Part shown: positions 34,746-45,589 of the stretch, one piece after another
Layout: every line of letters starts with the position of its first letter
Numbering within the stretch: the first letter of the stretch is position 1
Origin: Vicugna pacos
Lineage: Eukaryota; Chordata; Mammalia; Artiodactyla; Camelidae
Assembly (NCBI RefSeq): GCF_048564905.1
Contig: NC_132993.1
Location: 69,719,001 to 69,783,000, forward strand
DNA: 64,000 nucleotides
Direction of reading: 5' to 3'
Translations under genes and position numbers: made by a program
The notes under the pieces: generated by a model
Databases searched by the model: none
Told to the model about the DNA's origin: nothing
Seen by the model: only the letters and a program-made list of their open reading frames with translations

Positions 34746-35645
34746 CACTGTTTGTTTACCTTAGTTAATCTTAAAGTCTTATTATGCAGGGAGGCCATTT
34801 TAGACCCCTGATAATGTTGAGAAGCCTCAAAACACCAATTGAAATAAACATTCCTCTCAGTTCTGGAAATTTTTGAGATATTGTAATCATTTGGTTTTAG
34901 GGAAACTGAGTTTGAGGATTTCAAAAATTTCCCATAATGGTCAATGGATATTCTAAGTTGCCTTCGGTCCTGTGGTTCCGTTGAGTTAGAAACGCGCCTG
35001 GGAAGGACTGCAGTTTTTAAACACAAAATCAGCCAGAGTCCCTGTGGGGGTCACCCTCAAAATACTTAGATAACTGAGATCCCATTTCCTAGAGATTTTT
35101 CCTCTAGAGTAAAGAGCAGTTTTCAACCAGTTTAAAAAGCTTACAGCACAAATGGCTCATTTCAAACAGCTTGCAAGCCTGAATACCAGCGAGTTCAAAG
35201 GAAACAGCTTGATCCCAGCTCCCCAGAGGAGCCAGGCCAAAGGCTTTTGCAACCAGTTTCTAGAGAACAGCCCCTTTCAAAGGAATAGGCTGACGGCTGA
35301 ATCAGCACAGTTTCATTTGAAGCAGCCCTTCCCCAAAGGAATTGGGCCGAAAGCATTTTCAGCCAGCTTCCATTGAAACAATCTGATCTCAAGATCAGAC
35401 CAAAGTACCAAACAAGTTCTCATATACAGAGAAGGCCTTAACTAGAAAGATGAAATCTTTAAATAGATCCTGAATAAAACCTGGAGAGCTTCAAATGCAA
35501 AAGGGATGTCAGCTCAGACCCAGGAGAAAGATGTGCCTTCAGACTGCAGGGTTGGCAAGAACAGCAGTGACTGACAACAGGCTAAATTTGTGAGTACTGC
35601 ATCTCTTTGCTCACCCGCCTTGGAGCCACAGGGAGTCTCCTCTGG

Positions 35646-35663
35646 TCCCAGTATTGGCCACCA
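35646..35663 (-). other. Primer-binding site, tRNA-Ile type
   Basis: The minus strand reads TGGTGGCCAATACTGGGA. The complement of the tRNA-Ile 3' end with CCA is TGGTGGCCCGTACGGGGA, so 15 of 18 positions agree. It lies three bases from the 5' LTR, which is the normal place. This is the best single clue to an ERV-I type family. Confidence 0.75.
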
Positions 35664-35666
35664 AAA

Positions 35667-35991
35667 TGTTCGCCTGAAATAAATAGACTGCCAGATATTT
35701 CTCCAGCAAAGATGGGCATATTTGGGATCAGCAGGGAATGGCAACTGAGGGTCTATCACTGGGGCCAGCCACATGCAAGTCCCTGCATGGCAAGGGAAGA
35801 ACGCTTTTATAGAGGGGGAAGGATCCTGGGAGTAGGAAGTCTGTGTCTTTTCATTGGCTGAGCCCTTGCCAGGAAAGGAGAGGAGTTCTTTCTGTTGGGC
35901 TCCGCTATCATCACAGGGCGTAAGAACTCATCCTTAAATAAGTCTCCCAACCCTATTTAATTGGGGTTTCTACTTATTAGTGTATTTACCA
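35667..35991 (-). repeat. 5' LTR of the ERV-I-like fossil
   Basis: 325 bases with TG...CA ends, homologous along its whole length to the LTR at 28784. A minus-strand TATA box TATAAAAG lies at 35814-35821. Confidence 0.85.
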
Positions 35992-35996
35992 TATAT

Positions 35997-36760
35997 TGCA
36001 AATGTTTTCAGAGAAATTGGCCAATGTGCTTCCCAGGTTCTTGGTTCCATCTCTTTTTTTGGTCTTTTACCACAATGCCCAGTCCTTTTGTATGCCATTC
36101 CTCACCTAGAGAGATAGTTTCTCTGCTCTCCTCCTGTTGGTCTCACTTTATGTCATTTCTATCTGCTACTTCACTTACCCCAAGGATGTTCAACTCCAGT
36201 TTCACTTAGGCTTCCAATTCTGTCTCTTCTGAATTCACATTATGCTGTGAAAACTCTGTATGGGCATAAAGTTCTTACCTACCCACTGGTAGGAATCACC
36301 ATTTTCAGAAAACGAAAATATTATAAGACTTCCTTCTCTGGAAGTAGAACAGATGTTTGGAGATAAACTTCTGGTATAGAACATCTAAATATGCTGGCTA
36401 AAATATTTAAAGAATTGTCTTAAAAGCATGACCAGGAGAGAGGGAAAAATAAAGAATATAATGAGAAGCAAGCAATGACAAGGCAGTGCTAAGCCAGAGA
36501 AGTAAGAAGGTGAAGAATTCACAGTGTGCTCTTTGAGAGAACGCGCTCGTTCTTGAAGGCCTAGATTCTGAAATTTAATGGAGCTGTTTCCGAAGCACAG
36601 GAACCAAGGCCCGTGCCTATGTCAGACCCACCACAATAAAGCCTTAAAAATGCCTGAACAAAATTTGCAAGAGAGACAGTTTGAAATTTGAGTCCCACCA
36701 AGTTAGAGGGTCTTGGGCTTTGCATACATTCAGTTTCAGAAAGTCATAAACCCAGGGAGG
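35997..36760. other. Gene-free stretch, nothing named
   Basis: The 82-codon frame at 35961-36209 starts inside the LTR and is not protein-like. No repeat was recognised. Confidence 0.5.
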
Positions 36761-36761
36761 G

Positions 36762-36905
36762 ATGGAGGAGGGTACAGCTCAGTGGCAGAGTGCATACTTA
36801 GCATGCAGGGGGTCCTGGTTTCAATCCCTGGTACCTCTGTTAAATCAATCAGTCAATCAATCAATAAACAAACCTAATTACCCCCCCCAAATAAAATAAA
36901 TCTAA
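36762..36905 (+). mobile_element. Camelid SINE (Vic-1 type)
   Basis: The body has GGAGGGTACAGCTCAGTGG with an A box, GCATACTTAGCATGCAGG and a B box with one extra T (GGTTTCAATCCC). It is followed by an (AATC)n run, AATTACCCCCCCC and an A-rich end. Imperfect duplications AAAGTCATAAACCCA (36740-36754) and AAAGTTATAAAACCA (36907-36921) flank it. It is full length. Confidence 0.88.
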
Positions 36906-36921
36906 AAAAGTTATAAAACCA

Positions 36922-37970
36922 AGCCTTCTCAAGTTCAAGGTGATCCAGTATAAGTGAAACTCCTACTAAAGCTGAATCAGAGTCTTCATGGTTTATTAAT
37001 CACAGTGTCCAAAATTTTCAGTCTATCATCAGTAGACTTATAAGGGAACTAAGAGGTCAGTAGAAACCCAATCCAAGATGGCACAGATGTTTGACCTACC
37101 AAATACTTGAGAGTAGTTATTATACATATATAAAAGAATGAAAGAAAATATGTTCAAATGATTAGTGAAAACCATGGTCTTAATTAGTAAACTGTAGGAA
37201 ATTTCACCTGAGAAATGGAAACTATAAGATAAATCAAATGGGAATTTTAGAAATAAGAAGTAAATTGTTGTTCTTAGCAACAGCAGGTCCCCTGGCCATT
37301 GGCAGGATGATCATGATTGACTTAGTGAGTGAACGGCCCTCAAATGGACGCCCATGCTCACACCAGTCAGGAGAGTACACTTGTCCCCTCTCAGCTTGTC
37401 ACTGTGAAAAAATCTTAACCAAGCAATCATCTGAACATACACACAAGGATCACACACCCATTCTTAAGTGCACAACTATGTTCTTTTCTTATATATATAT
37501 ATGTATATATATGTATATATATATATATATATATATTTGTTGTGGTAACAATGCTTAACATGAAATTTGCCCTCTTAGAAAAATGTACCTCATTTTATCT
37601 GAAAAGAGCAAATTCATCTACATGAGCAGAAACAGTAAGGGGACTGAGCATATTCCAGCAGTGTTAATGCTGTAATAAAAACCAGAAAAATAATCTAACG
37701 CAGCTTTAGGAAGATACCACGAGGTAGGGAAAACAACACGAGGAAAGAATTAGAGGACCTGGATTTTGGACACAATTTAGCTCCTTAGTAGCTGAGTAAC
37801 TAAAAATCTGAGAGATGAATGTTCCTTGTCTGTGAAAGTACCTGTAGCAATGCACTCAATCTCTAAGGTCCCATCCAGTTCTAACACTCAGTGATCTGTA
37901 CTTAATGCCTGTATATCCACTGTTCTTTCATTGTCAGAAAAATGCCTCTGCTGTCCTCTCTGCACTTGGT
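36922..37970. other. Gene-free stretch with an AT microsatellite
   Basis: Apart from the microsatellite at 37487-37539, nothing was recognised. The 106-codon frame at 37238-37558 runs into the microsatellite and is not a gene. Confidence 0.5.
37487..37539. repeat. (TA)n microsatellite
   Basis: About 50 bases of alternating TA with two GTATATATATG interruptions. It is likely to vary in length between individuals. Confidence 0.92.
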
Positions 37971-37974
37971 CAGC

Positions 37975-38865
37975 TTGCTTAAAAGATGGCAGACTGGGAA
38001 GGGCTGAGACCTGGAGCTACACTAACCCCTTATGCATTCAACACGCCGTTTAGGATCAGGACCAGTTGCATGAGAGGAGAAAAGGTTCCAGGCAGCTAGA
38101 CTTTACAGCAAAACCAGATCCTTGTCCAAGAAAATATTTGCAAGAGGAATCCAAGCTGAGGTTGCAGGATATCCCAAAAGCTAAGGAAGGCACAGGATTG
38201 GAGAACTCAGAGTGGTGGTACATTCGGGAAACCCAGAGATGGGCTGTCATCTGTCACTTGGTGACAGAGAGACCTCTGGCAGGTAGTAACAGAGCATCAG
38301 CCACCAGGTAGTAACACAGCATCAGCTGTGATTCAGAGGCAGGACCAAGGGAAGATGCTTTATAAGCACAAGGCAGGGTATCTCTCCTAGAGGAACTAGA
38401 CATAAAGGCGAGGGCTCAGGGGTGCCAGCAGGGGAGGTAAGAAGGTGCCAGAGGCATGTGGTGACACTGGCTGCTCCTCCACTTCATAAATACTAGCCAG
38501 AGAGCTGTCTGTGATGCTCAGGGAAAAGTCTTCCAATTCCAGGTTCTCACTGGTCCTCCTGGAGGGAGAAGTATAAAATTATCAGGTAGGATCACTGAGG
38601 CTGGAAGATGCCTGAGGTTACCGATTTGATCCTTGCTTTTTCTGTCAGTGGCTCAGGAATTTCTGAGTGCTGAGTTCTCACTTGATCTCTGAAGACCCCA
38701 TCTGGCCCAGCTGTCTGGGATGGATGAACTCTGTGTTTAATTGCCTGCCTATACTGACTCATGGTTGCCCAAACTCTAAGCCTGCTTCCTCGGTCCTGTC
38801 ATCCTACCAAAAAAAAAAAAAAAAAAGGGACAATAACTGAAATGAAAATTTCACTGACTGAGCTT
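37975..38865 (+). mobile_element. Possible L1 5' untranslated region
   Basis: Starts with an AAGATGGCAGACTGGGAAGG motif resembling the AAGATGGCGGA-type opening of many L1 5' ends and leads directly into L1 ORF1-like sequence. It contains a near-perfect local duplication (TCTGGCAGGTAGTAACAGAGCATCAG, 38274-38300, and the similar 38305-38325) and an A18 run at 38810-38826. The assignment rests on position and the opening motif only. Confidence 0.35.
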
Positions 38866-39240
38866 AACAACTGATTGAAAATGAAAAAAAAAAAAATCGG
38901 TGAGCCTAAGGTCAAAGCAGTGGAAACTACCCAAACTGAAAATATTGAAGAAAAATTATTGAAGAAAAATGGAGCTTCAGAGACCTATGGGACAGCATCA
39001 GAAAGTTATACTTACACATGTAATTGGAGTCACAGAAAGGAAAATATTGAGGTAGAAACAGAAAAAACTATTTAAAGAATAAGGTTGAACACTGCCCAAA
39101 TTTGACTTAAAAAAAAACTGACAAACTTCAGAGAAGCTAAGCAAACTACAGTCAGAATAAATAAAAAGAACTGTAAGTACTTAATCATTAAGGTATCAAA
39201 AAGCAAAGAAAAAGAAAAAGCAAGAAAAAAAAAGACATTG
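38866..39240 (+). pseudogene. LINE-1 ORF1 remnant
   Basis: The stretch 'acctatgggacagcatcagaaag...acatgtaattggagtcacagaaaggaaaatattgag' and 'actgcccaaatttgactt...gacaaacttcagagaagctaagcaaactacagtcagaataaataaaaagaa' follows L1 ORF1 block by block. In intact elements ORF1 makes the RNA-binding chaperone. The 66-codon frame at 38875-39075 covers part of it. It is truncated and dead. Confidence 0.75.
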
Positions 39241-39374
39241 AACAAAGGAAAAATTTTGCAAAGGATGCTTGATTTTTCCTCAAAAAATGGAGATTAAACC
39301 TTATTTTATATTTTTAAGAGGCATTGTCATTTGTTTTTCCTGTTCATTCATTCATTCCTCTGATTTTTCTCCTA

Positions 39375-39612
39375 TAAGTGTATGCATTTGCTTTTCTTAC
39401 TTTCACAAGCTCTTTATACATTAGGAATGTTAAAATTTTGTCTATAATTTAAGTGTCACAGTTTTATGCGGTTTTCATTTTCCTTTTTACTTTGCTGATG
39501 GTGTCTTTTCCATGCTTTTTTGTTTGTTTGTTTTTTAATTTTATACTTCTAGATTTTGTCTCATAGTTGGGCAAGTTTTGCCACTTCCAAGGTTGCATAG
39601 AAAGTCATTCAT
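39375..39612 (-). mobile_element. LINE-1 ORF2 3' part or 3' UTR, reversed
   Basis: The + strand reads 'agctctttatacattaggaatgttaaaattttgtc', then 'ttttactttgctgatggtgtcttttccatgc', then 'ttctagattttgtctcatagttgggcaagttttgccacttccaaggttgcatagaaagtcattc'. This is the familiar reverse complement of an old L1. It points against the ORF1 piece just upstream, so the two are separate insertions. Confidence 0.8.
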
Positions 39613-39614
39613 AT

Positions 39615-42145
39615 TTTTCTTGTATGTATGGGAGGATGCGACTACCCTGGAAGTAAGTAAAGAGTCTTTGAGGGACAGGAAAAGAGGCATCTCTGGGTTT
39701 GGCCTTCACAATGTAAGCAGACAGCTTTGGGAGATACGTCTTTAAATCTTTCCAGAGTAATTCTCTATCTTTAACTTCCAAGACTTGTTTACTATCCAAT
39801 CATCCTCTGACCCAGGCTGTCAGCACTCTGTTCCGAAAGCCGAGACTGTACAGAAATGTAGAAATGCTCATGGAGAATTGTTTCCCTGACAAAGACTGGG
39901 TGCAAGTGAGAATAACAGTAAGAATTTAGCTAGGAAGATGGGTAACATTTAGATTCTAGAATATTGTGCAGATTCACATCAGTCCAGTGAGAATGAAGAG
40001 GATAAAAGAGATAGGAGAAGCATATTTTATATAAAATTTTCAGGATTTTGTGACTGAATAAATCTTAAGGAGAGTGAGAATAATGAGTTTAAATTAGTGC
40101 ATACTTTCAAGGATGGATGACAGAAATGGTAGGAAAATTAATAGGAAACTTTTCTCAATAGAGAGAAATAGGAACGGATTTGAATATACAATAGTGTTTG
40201 AAATGTTGGGAATGGAATTGGAGCAGCAGATCAGAATTTATTCTCTCAAGCACTGTTAGAAGTAAAGAACTTCTGAGGCAGACATGTTTGGTGTATGTAG
40301 GTGGAGAACAGGATCTAGAAAGGAGCAAAGACTTGTCAACAAAATAGAAGAAATAATAAAATGTGATTTGTCAAGACAGTGCAGGATCATGTGTTCCAAA
40401 GAAGACACCATCCGGAGAAATAGATTGCACATAACACAGACAGTGCTGAGACAGATTGTAAACAAAAGCTATTTAATTTAGCAGTAGGGAGGCCATCAGT
40501 GACTAGGTGACAGCAATTGCATTAGAGTGGCTGAGGCAGAAGGCTGTTATATGCTTAGAATGGGAGGTGAGTAGAAAAGAAATGAAAATAAGTACGTATT
40601 ACTCCATTACACAGAGGGACCACTATCCACTTAGTGCAAATAAAACAGTTCCTCATCGTTCTGACATCTTTGACTTTGCCTTTCTAACCATCCCTTACTC
40701 TCAACGACTTGACGCTCTTTCCCTCTGAGACCCCAAAATACAAATGCATTTAACAAGCAAATGTCTGTATTGACAAAAACACCAGTATTTTCTTTAAGTA
40801 GATTTACTGTGTTTTTGGATGAGTACTTCTGTGATTGTTATCTGTTAATCAGGATTTTTTTTAATCAATTGAATTTATTAAATAAAAACAGTTGTAAGGG
40901 TCACACTCCAGGACATGGCAATATTCCAACAAACATAAATTTATATTTAAAGTATATTGGTACAAAATATAATTTTACCTGTAAAAATAAAAATGTGTAG
41001 ACTTACACTTATTAATTTTTTTTCTGTGATTGTTGTATTATTCTCTTTAAAATTCCTTGACTTTGACAAAATTAATTTCTAGAGAATCTTTTGATAATCT
41101 TTAGACATAAGGAAATCTGAAAATTTTATATGGGTATAATTATAAGAGAGAATACCTTACGTTGAGGCAAGGAATTAATATCCAGCCCCAAACTGAAAAC
41201 CTGAAGAGTTGATCAGTGGTCACAGTGCCACGTGAAAGTATTACACAGCCATCTGGCCGTTTCCTGGGGAGAGAGGAACGTTAAAGTCTGTCCTGGCTGC
41301 ATGCTTGGTTCTGTTCTTCAGATTAATAAGTACTCTGCTGTGATTCCTGAGAAATCTAATGATAAAGATTTTATGTCTAAAGCATTCAACTCCACTTAAA
41401 GCTGGAAATTGTATTAAAGTAAAAAGCAAAACATTTGTAATTCACTTTGATGCCCAAACAAGCATAATATTTGGCTTTTCTCTGCCAACTAATCCATTCT
41501 GTCCGGCAAAGTTTCAGAAAGAAGTTCAAAAGTTTCCAAGTTTTCTAGATAGAAGCAGGTTTCGATAGGGCTGTGTGATGCAGCTAAATTATTTCCATAC
41601 AATCTTGCTCAATCCTTTTGTCAAGACTAAACTGAGCAGGAAAGGAAATGGCATCCATTATCATTAAAAAAAGGGGGGGGGGTTTCTTCCAAACAATGGC
41701 AAGTAATTTGGCTTCTAAATAGTGTCAGAATGTTAAGGATATGTTACACTTTAAGAAAAAAAAAAACAAAACTGAACAAGTTCTATTTTAGATGTCACAT
41801 TAGAAATGATTTACACTTAGTATGTCACTAATATTATTTCCAGAAAGAATTTTGAGAGTAAGTCATAATCTGAATTTGAACAGAACACATTTAGCAAGCT
41901 GCTATGTCGTATCACCATATAATCTCCCAATTACAGAAATATCCTAATTATACATCTGTACCACCTGGTGTCAATCAGGTAATCTCAGTCTTTAGTAGTG
42001 GATTATGACAGCCATCTAATGCCCCGCGTCTACTCGTGGTTTCTCTTCGGGCACAAGAGCTCTGTCATTCCCTGATTGCTCCCTGGTTGTGGAGTGCTAA
42101 TAGTAAGAGACTGTACTGACAAAAATTTTATCAGCCAGACTATAT
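39615..42145. other. Gene-free stretch, nothing named
   Basis: AT-rich sequence. An A7G10-type homopolymer junction lies at 41666-41682. Several 60-80 codon frames on both strands at 40256-41568 overlap each other and show no family features. Confidence 0.5.
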
Positions 42146-42149
42146 TCTG

Positions 42150-42300
42150 TGTGTTTTATATGTATCAGTTCATTTACTCTTAAGCATCCTTACATGGCAG
42201 TTGCTATAATTATTCCCATTATTGCCAAAGAGAAACTGAAGTGACTTGCCAAAAGGATGATTTGGGGAAAACCTAAATAGAACACGAATGTTGACAGAAT
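42150..42300 (-). mobile_element. MIR SINE, reversed
   Basis: The blocks 'gttttatatgtatcagttcatttactcttaagcatcc', 'tataattattcccattattgccaaagagaaactgaag' and 'tgacttgcc' follow reversed MIR in order. Confidence 0.7.
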
Positions 42301-42304
42301 AGTT

Positions 42305-42440
42305 GGCTCTGTGGTTCCTGGATCATGCACATCAGGATTTTCTGGGTGCTTTAAAAAATGGAGATTATTAGCTCCGTTTCCTTAAATCAGAGAGTTCATC
42401 AGTATCCCCCTGAGGTTTTCTTCCCTTTCCAATGGTCAGG
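42305..42440. mobile_element. MER5-like hAT MITE fragment
   Basis: The stretch 'tggttcctggatcatgcacatcaggattttctgggtgcttt...aatcagagag' resembles MER5/Charlie1-type elements, which share a 'catcaCCTGGGagctt' core. No complete terminal repeats were seen. Confidence 0.45.
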
Positions 42441-43235
42441 AAACTCCCTCGAGGCAGCTAGCTAGGGCGTTCCTGGTGATTTGTTTGCTTCCCTCTTCCA
42501 AGGGCTCTCTGTCCTTCATTGGCTAATATCCAGTGTCTTGAAACCTAGTGATTTATATATTTTGTTTGCCTTTTGGTTATTTAAGGCGATGGAGTGAATC
42601 TGCTCTCCATCCGTTCATCTTGGTCAGAAGCAGATGTCTTCTTAAATTAAAAATTTTTTTCTCATAATCTCTATACATAAAGAGAAGGTATACCTGTCAT
42701 AAGTATGCATTAAAATAAACGTTCATAACCTGCAATCAAAGGATGACACGCCCACCACTCAATACCTGAAGTAAAAAGTTTGTTGACTTGTTTATTTTTA
42801 CGAAGGAGAGTTGTACTTGTCCGATGTGGTGTCTCTGAGCAAAGCCAATGTTATCATCAAACTTATATATCAAGTTTTGGGGGAAATGTGGAATGCTGGT
42901 ATCAACGCTTTGTAGAGGCTGAGTTAACGTTAGCAGTAGTATTCACCCAGGTGAGATTTTTGATGGATTAGTTGTCGATCAGAGGTGTGCTTATTGCAGA
43001 GAATCCATTCCTGATGAACTGACTCTCAGAAGGGAGGGGCTGTCACTGATAATAAAAGCACATGCACTGGTTCGACAAATCTCAAACCAGGTCTGGAGAC
43101 TGTATGTAACCACTACTATCAGACACTCAGGCTTTGCCTGGGAGTGTGAGGACTTCTCTGTGTCCTTGAAGACACTTACATAAATAGCAGTGAAAAACGA
43201 AACAAAAATTTTACATTACTGGTTCCTCAAAAGCT
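42441..43235. other. Gene-free stretch, nothing named
   Basis: No coding or repeat signal recognised. Confidence 0.5.
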
Positions 43236-43239
43236 CCAC

Positions 43240-43700
43240 CCAGTGCTCTCACCAAGTTCCTATTCCCTTCTTGAAAGGAGCCATTATTCTGAGCCACACG
43301 GGTTAGCTTTGCCTGTTTTGTACTTTACACCAATGAGATTAGTATATATTTTTTCTTGTCCTAGTTTCTTTTCTGAATATTAGGTTTGTAAGATTCGTGC
43401 ATATTTGATCTTAACTGAGATACATATGAACATACATAGGCATTTGTGTGGAGATGTCCTAAGGAGCGGGACTGCTGAATTATAGACTATGTGTACACCC
43501 TGCTTTAATAGATATTGCTACACCATTCTCTAACGTGCTTGCACAAATTCATACTCCCATCAGCACTCTGAAGGTTTCAGTTGCTTCTCATCTTCACCAA
43601 CACATGCTGTTATCTGATACAGATGGTCCTATCACATTGTAATTTAAATTTTCTTTTCCCTGATGTTGAATGAGGTTGAACAGCTTTCCCTGGTGATTAG
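43240..43700 (-). mobile_element. Old L1 LINE 3' region, reversed
   Basis: The + strand order 'aggagcgggactgctgaattatag', 'ctacaccattctctaacgtgcttgcacaaattcatactcccatcagcactctg', 'cagttgcttctcatcttcaccaacacatgctg' and 'ttttccctgatgttgaatgaggttgaacagc' is the reverse of an L1M-type 3' region. Confidence 0.8.
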
Positions 43701-43704
43701 TCTC

Positions 43705-44540
43705 CCAACTCTGTCCAATTCTTGGATCCTGGAGCCTTGGAGATTAGATTTGTACCCTCTAAGCAAGAGACGTGAGAATTATTCTCCAGGAAATGTAACA
43801 GAAAACACTTAAAGATATGGATATTAGTGGTACCCCTCAAAGTAATTCAGTCATATTCTACAGGTAAGCCATATTTGACAAAACCGTCCATGCACACAAA
43901 ACTTCTCAGCATTCTAAAGCACAACTCTTAATTATGAGTAGACAGCCAGAAGTCCGTAAACATTTTAGAAAACTACCTAACGTGAAATATAGGCCCAAAC
44001 AAACCAACCAAAAAAACCCAAAATAGTTTAAAATAAACAGTAACTTAATCAAAGAAAAGCATTTCTTATCATAATAATATAAACAGGCTACATACTGGTA
44101 TAGTAAAAATTACAGTACAATTCCATTGGGAGGATGCATATACTGTTTGCATGTTTGCAGTGGGTGTATGTTTTGAGTGCCTGTAGTGCATGCAAGTGTG
44201 TACTGGTTGTGGGGGACGTTATGAAAATGTTCTAAATTGTCATGTTCCATTGTAAGGAGTAAATACATGATGCTTAAAATTTAAAAATAAAAAAGAATCT
44301 TGGTATCTGACTGAATGATAAGGATGATAAGAGAAAGAAACAGCAAGGAGTTGAAAGTGGCTGCCTCTGGGAGGAGGAAACAGTGCAGAGCAGGAAGAGT
44401 TGCTTTTGGGTAAAAGTCTCTGTAAAACTGTGTAACCCCTAACACCATGCATGGATAAATATAAGGAAAATAAACCAAACTGCAAACCTCCTTCTTTTGC
44501 AATGCTGAATAATATTCCACTAGTGTAAGGGGGAAAGAGG
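43705..44540. other. Gene-free stretch, nothing named
   Basis: Two overlapping minus frames at 44240-44595 are not protein-like. No repeat was recognised. Confidence 0.5.
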
Positions 44541-44544
44541 AGAT

Positions 44545-44787
44545 TTTTAAAAGAAGTAGAATGGTAGTTCCCACGAGCTGAGGAGAGGGGGTCATGGGGA
44601 GTTGTTTTTTGATGGGTACAGAATTTCAGTTTTGCAAGATGAAAGGAGCTCTGGAGATGGATGGTGGTGGTGGTTACATAACAATATGAATGTATTTAAT
44701 ACTACTAAACTGTGGACTTAAAAAATGGTTAAGATACCAAGTTTTATGTTAAGTATATTTTACCACAGTAAAAAAAAAAAAAAAAAA
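44545..44787 (+). mobile_element. Old L1 LINE 3' end with poly-A
   Basis: The sequence 'gggtcatggggagttgttttttgatgggtacagaatttcagttttgcaagatgaaaggagctctggagatgg' and 'aaactgtggacttaaaaaatggttaaga...ttttatgttaagtatattttaccacagt' ends in A18 (44770-44787). This is the standard L1M-type 3' end. Confidence 0.85.
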
Positions 44788-45059
44788 GGAAAATAAATTC
44801 CCTGACCATCATTTTGATGAGTGCCTTAGGAGGGAGAGAAGCTAAGCACGTAGAGATATTTGGCTGTATTTAACCAGCAGTGTTCCGGTAGATAACGCTT
44901 ACTCCAGGGGAGGGAAAAGTGGGAGGTAGAAGAGGGAAATTGCATTGTTTTTAAATAAAACATAATTCCGCACCTTTCTCTAATAGACATGACCTCTAAA
45001 ATGAAGGATACATCAATTGTATAAAAAGGTAATAGTAAAATAACACCACCTCCTAAACT

Positions 45060-45345
45060 GGATTACTCATTCTCTCAACAGACACTTATTGGGTATCTGC
45101 TCTGTGCTAGATGATATAACAATGATTAAGACATATTTCTTTACCTTAAATTGTTTGATCCAGGGGAGAAAATAGAAAGCATTTAAACAATTGCTCTACA
45201 GTGCAGGGAGTAGCACCCGGGAGGGCTCAGAACGCGTGAGCCCACACACGCAGGGACACAAACCACAGGTAGATGTGAACACTTCTCAGAAGAGCAGGCA
45301 TTTGAGCAAGTCCTGAAGACTGGGTAGGGTTACATTATGTCAAAT
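45060..45345 (+). repeat. Ancient mammalian interspersed repeat, unnamed
   Basis: 'cattctctcaacagacacttattgggtatctgctctgtgctagatgat...aatgattaagac' and the later 'gaagagcaggcatttgagcaagtcctgaagactgggtagg' match, in order, a common old repeat whose consensus begins 'attcattcaacaaatatttattgagc'. I cannot place it firmly in L1, L2 or another family. Confidence 0.5.
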
Positions 45346-45589
45346 AATATTAACCTTCCCAAAAGGTAACTATTTGTTGTTTGTTTCTGTGACTGTGAGA
45401 AAGGGAAAGCCAAGAGCATGGAGAACTTCAGTGAGTCGCTGAAGGTGTGAACTCAGTAATAGGACTGGGTGAATTCTCATGACAGTCCCTAAAAGCTGTC
45501 TGTACATCGTACAAATCCAGTGAGCTTCAAAAGATACTGATATCTCGAACCCACAACCACACTGTGGTCTAACTGGTCTCATGTGTAGC

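Larger units (their letters stand above)
28784..35991 (-). mobile_element. Class I endogenous retrovirus fossil, ERV-I-like (tRNA-Ile primed)
   Basis: An LTR pair at 28784-29126 and 35667-35991 encloses about 6.5 kb, and TATAT flanks both outer ends (28779-28783 and 35992-35996). On the minus strand the 5' LTR is followed by an 18-base tRNA-Ile type primer-binding site. Going down in coordinate one then meets gag traces, a protease DTGA, an RT YMDD, an RNase H FTDG, an integrase HHCC zinc finger and C-terminal trace, and a polypurine tract before the 3' LTR. This order and the single gag zinc-knuckle trace are those of gamma-like class I elements such as HERV-I. I did not recognise env. The element is broken many times in every coding part. 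LTR similarity of roughly three quarters to four fifths by eye suggests an age of some tens of millions of years. Two L1 fragments later inserted into it. Confidence 0.85.

Noticed and set aside
37238-37558. 106-codon + frame ending in Y/I repeats
   Set aside because: Its C-terminal third is the translated (TA)n microsatellite.
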